Source: Pisolithus tinctorius | Lineage: Eukaryota > Basidiomycota > Agaricomycetes > Boletales > Pisolithaceae | Direction: 5' to 3' | DNA: 64,000 nt | Assembly: GCA_024663395.1 (NCBI GenBank) | Contig: JANFAH010000103.1 | Location: 1-64,000 of the forward strand | Shown here: positions 12,601-22,306 of the stretch, in pieces | Layout: every line of letters starts with the position of its first letter | How positions within the stretch are numbered: position 1 is the first letter of the stretch | The notes under the pieces: model-generated | Seen by the model: only the letters and a program-made list of their open reading frames with translations | What the model was told of the DNA's origin: nothing | The model's database searches: none | Made by a program: the position numbers and the translations under genes

Positions 12601-13378
12601 CATCAGCAAAGTCATGGTACTCTTCTGGGACATTGGGTAAGGCCAGAGGAGGTGAAGCCAAGGCCAATCGGGCTTGAGCTGAATCCGAGGGGTGGAGCTG
12701 AAGTTGGAACTGGACAGACCCTTCTAGTTTGCAGGCACGCACAAAAGCGGCTGCATTGATTAGGGAAACCAGAGGGGCCTTCAGAGGGGTGCAAGCCGGA
12801 GAGTCGGAGACTGGTACAGATGGTGCAAAGCCGGGTTGGTCACTAGGACTGGAGTCAGGGAGGCTGGTGGAAACCGGGCTTACAAGGGGTGTTGATGGGG
12901 TTGGCATTCCTTGTGCAGGAGTCTGGAATGTTAGACTGCCCAATACCCAATCAATCAACAGATTGTAGTGGGTGAGCCAGTCATGTCTGAGAACTATCTT
13001 ACACTCAGAATCCAATGGGGCTAGATACAGGGTTACCAGGGTGACATCGCTGGATGCAAAGCGGATATTGACATCTACTGCTTGGGTTATGGTGAAGGTG
13101 GATGTTCCATCGAAGAGCCAGAGTCGGATTGGTGAGACTGAGTAAGGGGTAAAAGAGTGTTGATTAGCAAATTGGTTATCTATGAAACAATGCATGGAAC
13201 CAGAGTCCACTAAAGTACGAAGCCGAGGTAATTCATGGTTTTCTAATGTGACATAGGGGGTTAAAGAATTCGGACTGGAAAGAGCAGATGTGTTGAGACA
13301 AGCCTCCAAGTTTGCACAACCAGAGTCAACGCAGCTCCCAGATTGTGTGGAGTCCTGGGAGCTGCTACCTATTTTTTT
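9671..13378 (-). pseudogene. Pol polyprotein of chromovirus B (PR-RT-RH-IN-chromodomain)
   Basis: Minus-strand pol in one uninterrupted frame except for point stops. In order: aspartic protease (TLVDSGS near 13.2 kb); reverse transcriptase with the YLDD box near 12.06 kb; RNase H near 11.5 kb; integrase with HHCC zinc finger and D-D-E core (10.9-10.4 kb); then the GPY/F region and a chromodomain to about 9.69 kb. Stops at about 12273, 12004, 10420 and 10399 are TGA or TAG where element C has CGA, CGA, CAG and CGA. There are no indel frameshifts. The last codons and stop (6518-6520) lie beyond the inserted transposon. Expression needs a -1 shift from gag. Confidence 0.92.
13369..13378 (-). promoter_or_regulatory. 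Candidate -1 ribosomal frameshift site, gag/pol of B
   Basis: On the minus strand ACA AAA AAA TAG ends gag. Slipping back one base on the seven A's bypasses the stop and enters the protease frame (AAA ATA GGT). The identical arrangement is kept in element C. Confidence 0.65.
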
Positions 13379-14712
13379 GTCTTGGGGGTAGAACCCAAGC
13401 CCAAGGCTGGTGCGTCCTTGGTGGTGGCTGCAGCGCGAGCCATGGCCTTTGTGGCTTTCTTGGGGCATTTGTCAGCGAAGTGACTGGACCCTCTGCAGAA
13501 CATGCAGAGGTTTCCGTCTATGCAATGCTTGTGTTCTTTGGGGGTAAGCTTTCCATCTTTGCCAAGTTTGCTAGGCTCGGGCTTGGACGAATTGCTGTTA
13601 TTACTATTGCCCGGCTTCGATGAAGCCGGCTTGGGAGAAGATCTGGAGTTGTTGTTGTTGCCGGTCTTGGGCTGACTATTGTTGCTGGAGCCACCAGACT
13701 TGTTGTTACCAGAGTTGGACGAGCCCTGGTGCTTATTTGCCCTTTGGACTTCTTCCTTGCACTCCCAATAGCGCGCATCTATTTCTTGGGCAAGGTGGTG
13801 GAGCTTGTGAAGTGTCCGGGGTTTGCCAACTCAACAGACTTCATCCTTAATCCAGCCTGGGAGCCCGGAATAGAAATGATGGCGCAGCGCACCATCTCCA
13901 TAGCCTCGGACTTGCAAAGCAAGCTGATTAAAGTCTACTACATACTTGTTAGTGCGCTGACTTTCCTTCATATGTAAATGGTTGAGTTGGCTCCCAGCGT
14001 CAGCGACCAGATTGTGGGGGCTGAAGGTGGTTTGTAGCTCCAGGACGAACTCCCACCAGGAGTCCATCCAGAGAGGCCAGTCATCAGGGTCATTGAGCCT
14101 GAGCAAGTCTGGCTCGAACCACTCTAAGGCCATGCCTTTGAGGTAAGATTGGGTGAAGATGACCTTGGCGCAGTCAGTCCTAAAAGCCTGGGGATGGTCT
14201 TGGAAGTTAAGTTCACACTGGATGAAGAAGGTGCGAAGTTTCTTTGGGTCGGTGCCATCAAAAGTGTCGGGCTCGTGCAGCTTGGTTCTGCTTGAGGACT
14301 CAGGGCTAGTGCGGGCATTACGAGCCAACAGTTTGATGGCCGAAGTGAGGTTGTCTAAGACCGTAATGGTGGGCTTGGTGTCTGGATCTGGGAAGTCCAG
14401 ATCATCCTCCAGATCATTATCTTCCAGATTATCATCACCGGGACCATCATCGTCTGGGTTGTTGTCATCATCATCACCTGGCCCATCATCACTGGGGCCA
14501 CCCTTGGGGATGGGAGCAGTGGGATGACATGGGGTGGGGGTATTAGACATGCAGGCTGAAAAGCCCCTGAAGGGACTAATGGGATCTGGAGAGTGCCTAG
14601 TGGTGCCCAAAGCAGCTAGTGCTGTTTCATGGCAAGCCCCACTGGCTGAGGCCGAGTCGGGATTGGTGGCAGAGCGGCCATGGGGAGGTTGGAAGCAAGT
14701 CTTTGTTGCCAT
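13369..14712 (-). pseudogene. gag: Gag of chromovirus B
   Basis: Starts MATKTC at 14712, 38 bases inside the 5' LTR. It has an acidic Asp/Asn-rich segment, then a retrotransposon Gag capsid region (LARNARTS, TFFIQCELNF, MALEWFEPDL), a Ser/Asn-rich linker and a CX2CX4HX4C zinc knuckle ([14 protein letters not shown]). One TGA at 13831 replaces the CGA of element C. Gag ends TAG at 13369-13371, directly after an A7 run that places pol in the -1 frame. Confidence 0.88.
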
Positions 14713-14736
14713 GATGATTTAGACCCACACAAGTGG

Positions 14737-14749
14737 CAGTCTGAAATAC
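14737..14749 (-). promoter_or_regulatory. Self-primer binding site of chromovirus B
   Basis: Two bases inside the 5' LTR the minus strand reads ATTTCAGACTG. Its exact 11-nt complement, CAGTCTGAAAT, lies in the LTR (14954-14964), about 33 bases downstream of a TATATAAG box (14991-14998), where transcription should start. This is the arrangement of Tf1/sushi self-priming elements. No TGG-initial tRNA-type site is present. Confidence 0.65.
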
Positions 14750-15274
14750 TGTCAAGTACGGGATTGTCTGGGTTGAGGCCAGACCGGAGACCAAAGCAGG
14801 CATGAAACCAAGGGGTCAGGATCAGGGGGGGAGTTGAAGATACAGATAGTTGGACTGGTTGGACTTAGCGACTGAGGATACACCACTATTCCCTTGCATG
14901 GATCTCAGTCCAAGTCCAAGGCTGAGATGGGGTTATCAGAGTATACTTAGTTGATTTCAGACTGAGGTCTACAGGCCAAGTATCTACGAGCTTATATACT
15001 AGAAATAACTATAGTATGGAGACCGGTAATGCTGGTCTCGCAAGGATTGTTAAGGTGATTGGTAAGACAAGTATTAGTAAGGTATGACAAAGACAACAGA
15101 GACCGGGAAAGGTGGACTGGGGACAGGACTGGGCAGGACTTAGCCGAAGTGACAGACACTGCAAAGCAGTGTCTACTGCGCTAGGACATCTGGGGATAGA
15201 GGACAGGCAAGGCCAAGGCTGGACTGAGTGAGTGCGAGGCTGAGTCTGGCTGGGGTTGAGACATGGCTATGACA
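14750..15274 (-). repeat. 5' LTR of chromovirus B
   Basis: 525 bp with TG...CA ends. It contains the TATATAAG promoter box and the predicted transcription start used as self-primer. The outer flank ATAAC repeats the left flank of the element. Confidence 0.92.
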
Positions 15275-15283
15275 ATAACACAC

Positions 15284-15570
15284 TGTTCAAACAACCCAAC
15301 TGTTAGGCCTTGTGCCCAGTGTAAGAGACTGATATTGAAGTAAATACTACAGGAGACATACCTTGTGCCCAGTGTAAGAGACTGAAGAAAATATCACTGG
15401 GCACAGAGCAGTAAGTGCACAAAAATGATAAACAAATGTAAATAGTAAACAAAAGCAAAGGAAGGACACTTAGAGTGCAGCTAAGTGTCCACTACAAGTC
15501 TGTAGAGTGAGAACAGCACATAATAAAAGACAAACTGCGAAATGAGGTGCACAGGCACCACATATGAACA
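15284..15570 (-). repeat. Solo copia-type LTR (TGTTCA family)
   Basis: 287 bp, with its conserved LTR blocks on the minus strand. It contains the paired GTGCCCAGTG/CACTGGGCAC arms and the GGACACTTAG hairpin in a mutated form. The flanking 5-bp duplication CACAC is intact (15279-15283, 15571-15575). Confidence 0.85.
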
Positions 15571-16843
15571 CACACACATGCAATGGTAGTGAGCAGAGAC
15601 TTGAACAATTCAGACTCTGTTTGTGTGGGCCTTGCACATGCGATTGAAAATGAACCTGCACAACAAACCCTTGAAGGGCCCAGACCTCCCCAAGAATGAA
15701 CCATGGTGAATGCCAAGACAGGGGAAGGAGCTGAATGGAACATGTAATAACAAAAATGGAGGAAATACAGCACTAATAAGCAGAGACTCGAAGCCCTGAA
15801 GGCCGAAAATGGAGGGAATACGTACCACTTGGTAATGGGATACATGTGCAATGGTGGTAAATGGAGAGTCTCAGAAGATGAGCTCTGTTCATGTGGGTTT
15901 CATGCATGTGATCAACAACAAAACATTGGTAAATGCTGGAACAGCAAGAGAACAGTAAGGAAGATGCAATAACCAAGACAGAGGGAATATGTACCACTTA
16001 GTAATATGATACATGTGCAACAATGGTGAACAGAAAGGCTCAAATGATGCCATGAATCTGTTCCTGAGGGTCTCATAGATGCAGTCAACAGGAACCTTCA
16101 GGGGCTCCAAACCCCCAAGGGTGCCAAGCCCTCAACTCTTGTGGACAACCATGCCAAATGATCAGGGTGAGAACAAATGCAGGTCAGTAATAACACATAC
16201 ATGATGAAAAGATCCTGATCTTGAAACATTTGTGATGTCTCCACTTACCTGCACCAGGTGGAAAATCTGTTAGTAGTCAGGTTATTGGTTACACTTGAGC
16301 CAAAATAAAAATAAAATAAAAAAAGCAAAGCTTTATACAAAACAGGTATGTTTACAGGGTCACTGTGAAAAATACTCCAGTTGAAGTATGCCAACACTTG
16401 TCCACCAGGGACAGATCCCTTGGTTCCACCTCTGGATGTCCATGGATGAGAACAGTGGCAGAGTCAGGGGTGTTGGCAGATGTTAGATGTATTGATATGG
16501 GGGGAGTGGGGACCTCCATGCCAATGGGGGAAAAGGGGAGGAAAGGGACTGCAGTGGTGCCCTCCTGACAGGATGACAGTGTTGAGGGAGCTGCACTTGA
16601 TGGAAATGATGGTGCTATGGGAGATGATTACTGTCAAGGGAAAAAAGTCTTGGAAAGTTGCCCACCTTCATGCTGGGATCTCAAAAGTAAGATGTCAGCA
16701 AGGGTTGCAGCATCAACTGCACTCAGTTCAAGATGCAAAACAATTGTGATTAGAGTGCCTGCATAACCATTGAACATTACCTATCAGACAGTGGTTAGAA
16801 AATCACACACTTGGGTTGATGGTGCTTATGCTTCACCCATTAT
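15571..16843. other. Unassigned low-coding stretch with degenerate repeats
   Basis: No convincing gene. Three related blocks (about 15570-15660, 15815-15920, 15985-16095) share a TACCACTTRGTAAT / ATACATGTGCAA / CTCTGTTC pattern. At 16091-16135 is a copy of a dispersed GGCTTGG-CACC palindromic module. The rest (16140-16843) shows nothing recognisable. Confidence 0.4.
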
Positions 16844-17166
16844 TGTCATGACCATGACACCAGCGTAAGCCCCTAACACCTACTCCACCCTCTTCCGACA
16901 TGTTCCCGCACTTCTCTGCCCTCCTCCGACGTGCTCCCGCACTCCTCCGACCCTCCCGACACATCTCCACACCTCTCTGAGGTCCCCCGTCCATGTTCTG
17001 ACCAACTCTGCTCAACTCCACCCTAAGGTTGGTCATGTGGGCTGTCGGACTTGCAGCCCTGCATTCTAAATAGGGTTCTGCCCTCATGTCGGTTTTCTCC
17101 ATTCTTCCGCTCCTTCGGTGTTTACCCTCTCTTCCTCGTTGTAGTAGTTTCCTTGTCTCAGTTAAG
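16844..17166 (+). repeat. Ty3 E-family LTR, 5' part, interrupted
   Basis: Begins TGTCATGACCATGACACCAG and matches the solo LTR at 33681-34494. It is interrupted after TTAAG by a copia LTR. The homologous continuation (GTCCCCGTCATC) resumes at 28158-28258, again starting with TTAAG. Confidence 0.8.
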
Positions 17167-17455
17167 TGTTCACATTAGGTGCCTGTGCACCTCAGAGTTC
17201 GCATTTCTTACTTTATTATATTTCCTATTGACCCTACAACTAGCATTGGACACTTAGCTTCGCTCTAAGTGTCCTTGGTTTGTTTCTGTTTATTGTTTAG
17301 CTTTGTTTATCATTTTTGCGCACTTACTGCTGTTGCCCAGTGAAGTTTTCTTCAGTCTCTTACACTGGGCACCAGGTATGTTGTATGTAGTATGTTGCTC
17401 AATTCTAGTCTCTTACACTGGGCACCAGTGGCCTGAAGTTGTGGTTATCTGAACA
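17167..17455 (+). repeat. Copia-type LTR b (left flank TTAAG, right flank GGTCC)
   Basis: 289 bp, TGTTCA...TGAACA. It differs from LTR f (27869-28157) at about three positions and shares its unusual GTTGCCCAG variant. The flanks do not match each other but swap with those of LTR f (see findings). Confidence 0.85.
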
Positions 17456-17553
17456 GGTCCCTCTGTACAAGTTACTGCCCCAACAAACCAGATTCCTGAC
17501 TCACTCCATGCAGATGATCTCACAGTCCTTGTTGACCATCAGACTGCTGAACC

Positions 17554-17843
17554 TGTTCATATGTGGTGCCTGTGCACCTCAATTCGCATTTTATCACTTA
17601 TTATATTCTTTTCTCACCCTACAGACTTCTAATGGACACTTAGCTTCGCTCTGAGTGTCCTTGGTTTGCCTTTGTTTATTATTTACATTTGTTTATCATT
17701 TTTGCACACTTACTGCTGTGTGCCCAGTGAAGTTTTCCTTCAGTCTCTTACACTGGGCACCAGGTATGTTATCTGTAGTATTTTGCTCAATATTAGTCTC
17801 TTACACTGGGCACCAGTGGCCTGAAGCTGTGGTTATCTGAACA
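17554..17843 (+). repeat. 5' LTR of copia fragment P1
   Basis: 290 bp, TGTTCA...TGAACA, followed at once by a primer-binding site, so this is a true 5' LTR rather than a solo LTR. Confidence 0.85.
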
Positions 17844-17857
17844 GGTTATGAGCCCTG
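17844..17857 (+). promoter_or_regulatory. Copia primer-binding site, initiator tRNA-Met anticodon arm
   Basis: GGTTATGAGCCCTG directly follows the LTR. It is complementary to the anticodon stem-loop of initiator tRNA-Met (anticodon CAU), as in the half-tRNA priming known for Drosophila copia. The same site follows the LTR of P3 (47514), the TRIM LTR (41196) and, with one change, copia G (50878). Confidence 0.75.
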
Positions 17858-18026
17858 CACTCTAGGACTTTCCCGACGTGCCATTCGCCATGTCATCCAC
17901 CTCTGCACAAAATCTCGACCGCCTCAGACCACGTTCTCGCCCTCTATTGATTTTTCTTTGCCCTCTCACCCTCCAGACTCACCCCATCCACCTCCCAATT
18001 GCTCTTTTCGCCCGATATTCACTGCC

Positions 18027-19151
18027 ATGACTGAAGAACACTCCCACTCGTCGTTCTCAGTCACAAAACTCACCTCTTTGAACTACAACACCTGGAAAGG
18101 TGAAATGAAGGCCTTCCTGCGCACAAAAGGCCTCTGGACCATTGTTAATGGCTCTGAAAAGCGCCCAGATGAGTCCAAAACCGAAGCTCGCTCTAAATGG
18201 GACCTCAGAGCGGACAGAGCAGCTGGAGAACTTTACCTGGCGCTTTCTAGCGAACAGAGGACCCATGTGGAGGCTGTTCAGGATGATCCTGTCCAAATCT
18301 GGTTGACCCTCGCCTCTATTCATCTCCAACAGCGCCCTGGTGCTTGTTTCAATGCCTGGGACGACTTCTTCTCCATTAGAAAGCAACCAGATGAGTCCCT
18401 GAGCTCTCTGATTGCTAGGATTGAAGATTCTATGTCCAAAATCCAGGAATTGCGCCCCAAAGACACCTCCAGTCCTTACACCATCAAGGACTTGGATAAT
18501 GAGCTGTCTGCATGGCCATGGTTCGCTCTTTGGGCGAAGAATACTCCCATTTTGCGTCCTCCTTACTCCTTTTCCAATCCCTGGACAAGGAAAAACTCAA
18601 AGAAGCGTTCCTGGCTGAGGAATTGCAGCGAAAACGACGCCCTGAAGCCCCTACATCCGAGACTGCGCTATTCAGCGCCTCCAGCAATTGCAGGTGCTCT
18701 ACCTCGACCCCTTGCTCGTTTTGCGAATTTCTAGGACACTGTGTCCACAAATGCCAAAACCTGGCAAAAGCGAAGTCTGTCTATCTCTCCCAGAAGCACC
18801 AGCGACACAAAAAGCCTGCCAACACTGCAAATCAGGCCTCCAGCTCGTCCCAGTCAACCCAGGCTACAAGCACCGCGCCCTCTACCTCCCCGCAGAAGGA
18901 GAATGCCGCACAAGCAGTGGAATTCGCTGGAAATGCAAGTCTTCGTTCCTCTGACCCCTCCTCGCTTCTCTGCCCTCTCCAGCTCGATGCTGACACTTCT
19001 TGGATCGCAGACACAGGTGCCACTGCTCATATGACGCCTCATCGCCATTGGCTGCGAAATTACAGCCAAAAATGCGTTCCTGTGAAGTTAGCAGACAATA
19101 AAATTGTCTATTCAGCTGGAGTTGGGTCAGTAGTCTTCCATCCTGTAGTAG
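18027..19151 (+). pseudogene. Copia P1: Gag and start of protease
   Basis: Starts MTEEHSHSSF, with a Ty1/copia Gag (UBN2/DUF4219-like) region: NYNTWKGEMKAFL, LWTIVNG, WDLRADRAAGELYLAL. A one-base loss near 18508 shifts the frame relative to P3. The second part carries a CX2CX4HX4C knuckle (CSFCEFLGHCVHKC) and the protease active site ADTGATAHM. It is cut at 19151, where an inverted fragment of Ty3 element D begins. Confidence 0.85.
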
Positions 19152-19265
19152 GGGGTAGTCAGAGGAGCGCGGGAACACGTCGGAGGAGGGCGGAGAAGCG
19201 TGGGAACATGTCGGAAGAGGGCAGAGTAGGTGTTAGGGGCTTACGCTGGTGTCATGGTCATGACA

Positions 19266-19739
19266 ACTACCACAGACCTGATTGCTTGGCGAGCACGCCA
19301 GTTACAGAAGCGTCAGGATGACTTAGACCAGGTCTGTGGCAACATCCTCCGCGCACGCTTCCAGTCTATCCAGCAGTTCGAAACCACCTTTCAGCATCAC
19401 ATTAAAGACCATAACTTTGCTCCCAGCACCCTCGTGCTCGTTCACAACTCCCACATAGAGAAAGAGCTGAACCGGAAGACGAAGCTGCAGTACACTGGTC
19501 CCATGGTTGTCCTTCGTTGGACCACTGGGGGCTCGTACCTGCTGGCCGAGTTGGATGGCTCCATCTCCAAACTCTGCTTCGCTGCATTCTGCTTACTTCC
19601 CTACCACCCACGGTCTCAGACCCGCACTACTGTGACTCACATTACTGGGTTGGATGATGAAGAACTTGACTGCCTTCTTGAGGAAGCTGAGGAAGATCCC
19701 ACTGAAGATGATATAGAGGCTTTTGCCACGGACAGCTGA
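19266..19739 (+). pseudogene. Ty3 element D integrase C-terminus, relocated copy
   Basis: Reads TTTDLIAWRARQLQKRQDDL, then ARFQSI, ELNRK, YTGPMVVLRW (GPY/F-type motif) and an acidic tail ending ATDS. This is the C-terminal part of a Ty3 integrase without a chromodomain. The fragment starts exactly where the E-family LTR interrupts the integrase in the other copy (33681), so it derives from that disrupted allele. Confidence 0.85.
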
Positions 19740-20588
19740 CTATCCGTCCTTTCCAGTATCCACAGTTTGTCCATTGTGCTATTCCCCCATGCCCTCTTCT
19801 CCCACGATACCCATACCTCTTTCTGCAGCCTCGCCTGCCTCCCTGCGGCTTCTTCTGCTCCACTTGTTCCTTCTCCCATGCTGACTGGGGACAGTCAGTG
19901 TTCAGAGTCCCCTGCAGGGGTGACCAGCATACCACTTGATCCACCCAATATCAGACATAGTTCATTTCCTTTTATCTGTTTTACCCTGGGTTTCATCCAG
20001 TGATTCTAATGATAACTAGTCCTTACACCAAAAACATAAAAACCGCTAACAAAAAGTCAAAAACTGCCCAGAAAAATAACAAAACACCAAATAAGTATAT
20101 AGCTAAAACAACATCTCTCCTATCTCTCTTACTAGTCTCGCTGATACCGTCTTCGGCTGCTCCATACCATGGATACTTGCAACCACCCCGTGCATTTCTT
20201 CTTCGAATGCGCAGTCAGCGTGTGCCCCTTAGTCTTTTTTCCTTTCAGTCTGTTCTCTGTTTCCTTACAAATAATACCCAAAGACCATCACAGTTACCCA
20301 ATAAACAGTCCCTCTGCTCTCTCTCCACCACTCCGTCACATCCTACTGTCAAGATCATTTCACAAGGACTTACTGTTGAGAGAAGTCGAAAGTCACACGA
20401 AGAAGACAAGTCGGGTGGTACCCCGTGCATCATATCCTGCTGCGGCTGCACTATCCTGCGGAACATCTTCAAGCACTTCGAGTCGTTTGCAACTTCGCAC
20501 AGAAGCAAGAAAAGTGGTATATTCAGTGCGATGTGTGCTGACATGCGGGTTGGGCAATGCAATGAGTCTAAACTAACTACAGATGTTT

Positions 20589-21997
20589 CTACTCCACCCC
20601 AATTTTCTCCAGTGCCTCGGCAAGCTGATCCATGTGCACCTGAAGTCGAAGGTAGGCAGCGTGTGACTCCGTGGCCTCCACATGCAACAGCCTCAACAAC
20701 TGTGAGAGGTCGGCCACGACCTTGGGATCGAGCCGACCGTGCACTGGTGCCTTCCCCTTCGCACATGTGTGGCTCTCGACCACTTCCACATCGTCATTGT
20801 CGTCATCATCATCTGCAGCCCTCTTGGAGGGGCCAGCCTTCGCAGCCTTTGAGGACTGCACTACTTGGTGTCAGCTGGAACCCTCCTGAAGTAAAGTTGC
20901 TGTTCATATTAGGTGCCTGTGCACCTCATTTTCGCATTTATTACTTTGTTATATGTCCTATTGACCATGCAGATTAGCATTGGACACTTAGCTTCGCTCT
21001 AAGTGTCCTTGGTTTGTTTCTGTTTATTGTTTATCATTGTTTATCATTTTTGCGCACTTACTGCACTGTGCCCAGTGAAGTTTTCTTCAGTCTCTTACAC
21101 TGGGCACAAGGTATGATACCTATTGTATTTTCCTGAATATTAGTCTCTTACACTGGGCACAAGTGGCCTGAAGTTGTGGTTATCTGAACAGTTGCCACTC
21201 ACCGACAGATGCACCTGCCTGCGCCTTCTTTCCCACAGCCTTCATCGACTTTTCACACCCCTGCTTCATCTGTGCGCAGCCATTGCACGTGTGCCCGACC
21301 GGACCTGTGCATGCGGTGTTCTTGACCGTGCAGCGTGCGCAGGGCACCTTGTGGAGAATCAAACCAGGCGGGATGACGATCTTGGGCTCGTCCTCGTCTT
21401 CACTCTCCACGATGGTTTGCTGTGACCGCTTTTGATCCAGGTGTCAGCCGCTACTGCACTGTTACAAACACGCACTTACCTTGTGAACTGGCTGGGACAC
21501 CACTTCAATGTGCGACATCTTCTCCATCACCACAGGCGCCACAAGACTCACACCTTGTTCTTCGACAACCTGTGAAGCCTCCTCCTCCATCCTCACATCT
21601 TCATCTGCTCTCCCCTGCGCAATCTCCTCGGACACCCACCTCTCATAGGCCTCATCAGCCTCTGCTACCGTGGGACCATCTGCCATGTCTATTTTGGTGT
21701 CGATTCCCAATGCTTGCCCATGCTCGACGAGGGGGAACACTTCTCCCTGGAAAACAGTCAGTACTGTGAGCCTCAAAGGCATTGGACACTTACCATCCTC
21801 TGCTCCCATCTGCACATCCACATCACTTTCTCCTCCCACAATTCCTCCTTGTCACCTGGGAGGCACTTGGCCTCAGCAACCAGAGCCGCAGAGGCAGCAA
21901 CGAACTTCTCCCTCAGCGAGGCCTTCTCTGCTTCGATCAGGTCGGGAGTGGCCACATGTACAAGTTGCGACAGACAAGGGGCACGGTTAGTGGACAT
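20589..21997 (-). CDS. Antisense accessory gene of Ty3 element D, Zn2Cys6 protein, intact
   Basis: Four exons on the minus strand: 21997-21794, 21746-21480, 21419-21203, 20860-20589. The first two introns are 47 and 60 nt with GTAAGT donors. The third originally spanned about 47 nt (GTGAGT...CTGAC...TAG) and now holds a solo copia LTR. The phases join without a stop to give about 319 aa. The first 160 residues are Glu/Ala-rich and acidic. Residues 184-212 carry CX2CX6CX7CX2CX6C, a textbook GAL4-type zinc cluster. A basic stretch, an Asp run and a C-terminal Leu-rich helix (LSQLLRLL...LAEALEKIGVE) follow. It lies antisense between integrase and the 3' LTR at 22307. The role is unknown; a DNA-binding regulator of the element is a reasonable inference. 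Exon joins are by eye. Confidence 0.75.
20901..21190 (+). repeat. Solo copia-type LTR d inside an intron
   Basis: 290 bp, flanked by the perfect 5-bp duplication GTTGC (20896-20900 and 21191-21195). It sits within intron 3 of the D accessory gene. Confidence 0.92.
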
Positions 21998-22270
21998 GAC
22001 TAGCATGAGAGAGATGGTCAATGGGGGGGGAAAGAATCGAATCAATGCGAAGGTTTGTGCCACGCACTAACAATTATATACTTAGCGGCCATGAGGCGCT
22101 TATGTCATCGGTCTGGATGCCTATATGCAGCATTCAATGGCCTTCTCGCATTCCTCAGCTCTAGGCTTCCTTCACTTCTATGTGGAACTCACCAGTGTTC
22201 TTGAACCCTTGGCACCACACTGCTGCCATCACCATGCAGCAAGCTATTTGTGTCCTCTGCACCATGTGGC

Positions 22271-22286
22271 TGACCAGGGATGGTCA
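22271..22286 (+). promoter_or_regulatory. Pre-LTR hairpin of Ty3 element D
   Basis: TGACCAGGGATGGTCA can form a 6-bp stem with a GGGA loop, 20 nt before the LTR start. The equivalent site in element T is TGACTGGGGACAGTCA, 21 nt before its LTR. The paired changes keep the stem. No clear polypurine tract is present at either LTR edge. Confidence 0.5.
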
Positions 22287-22306
22287 GCATCTAAGTCCCC
22301 CACAGG

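Larger units (their letters stand above)
4632..15274 (-). mobile_element. Ty3/gypsy chromovirus B, full-length with nested transposon
   Basis: Both LTRs (4632-5156 and 14750-15274, each 525 bp) are present in the same orientation. The element is flanked by the perfect 5-bp duplication ATAAC (4627-4631 and 15275-15279). Inside, on the minus strand, are gag, then pol in the -1 frame (PR-RT-RH-IN-chromodomain), then an antisense accessory gene and a polypurine tract. A 3.1-kb TIR transposon splits the last codons of pol. The element is structurally complete but carries a handful of C-to-T-type stop codons. Confidence 0.93.
19158..21190 (+). repeat. Left arm of a 2,033-bp inverted duplication
   Basis: Equal in length to 31756-33788 read in reverse, with only about nine differences noticed and no indel. 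It contains 108 bp of an E-family LTR, the D integrase tail, the D 3' region, the last exon of the D accessory gene and a solo copia LTR. Confidence 0.9.

Noticed and set aside
15571..16135. Possible CRISPR-like or satellite array
   Set aside because: Only three degenerate, unevenly spaced blocks, without short identical repeats or unique spacers.
20000..20977. 325-codon plus-strand ORF, repeated at 31969-32946 on the minus strand
   Set aside because: It overlaps the accessory gene's last exon in antisense and runs into an LTR. It exists twice only because the 2,033-bp arms are near-identical.
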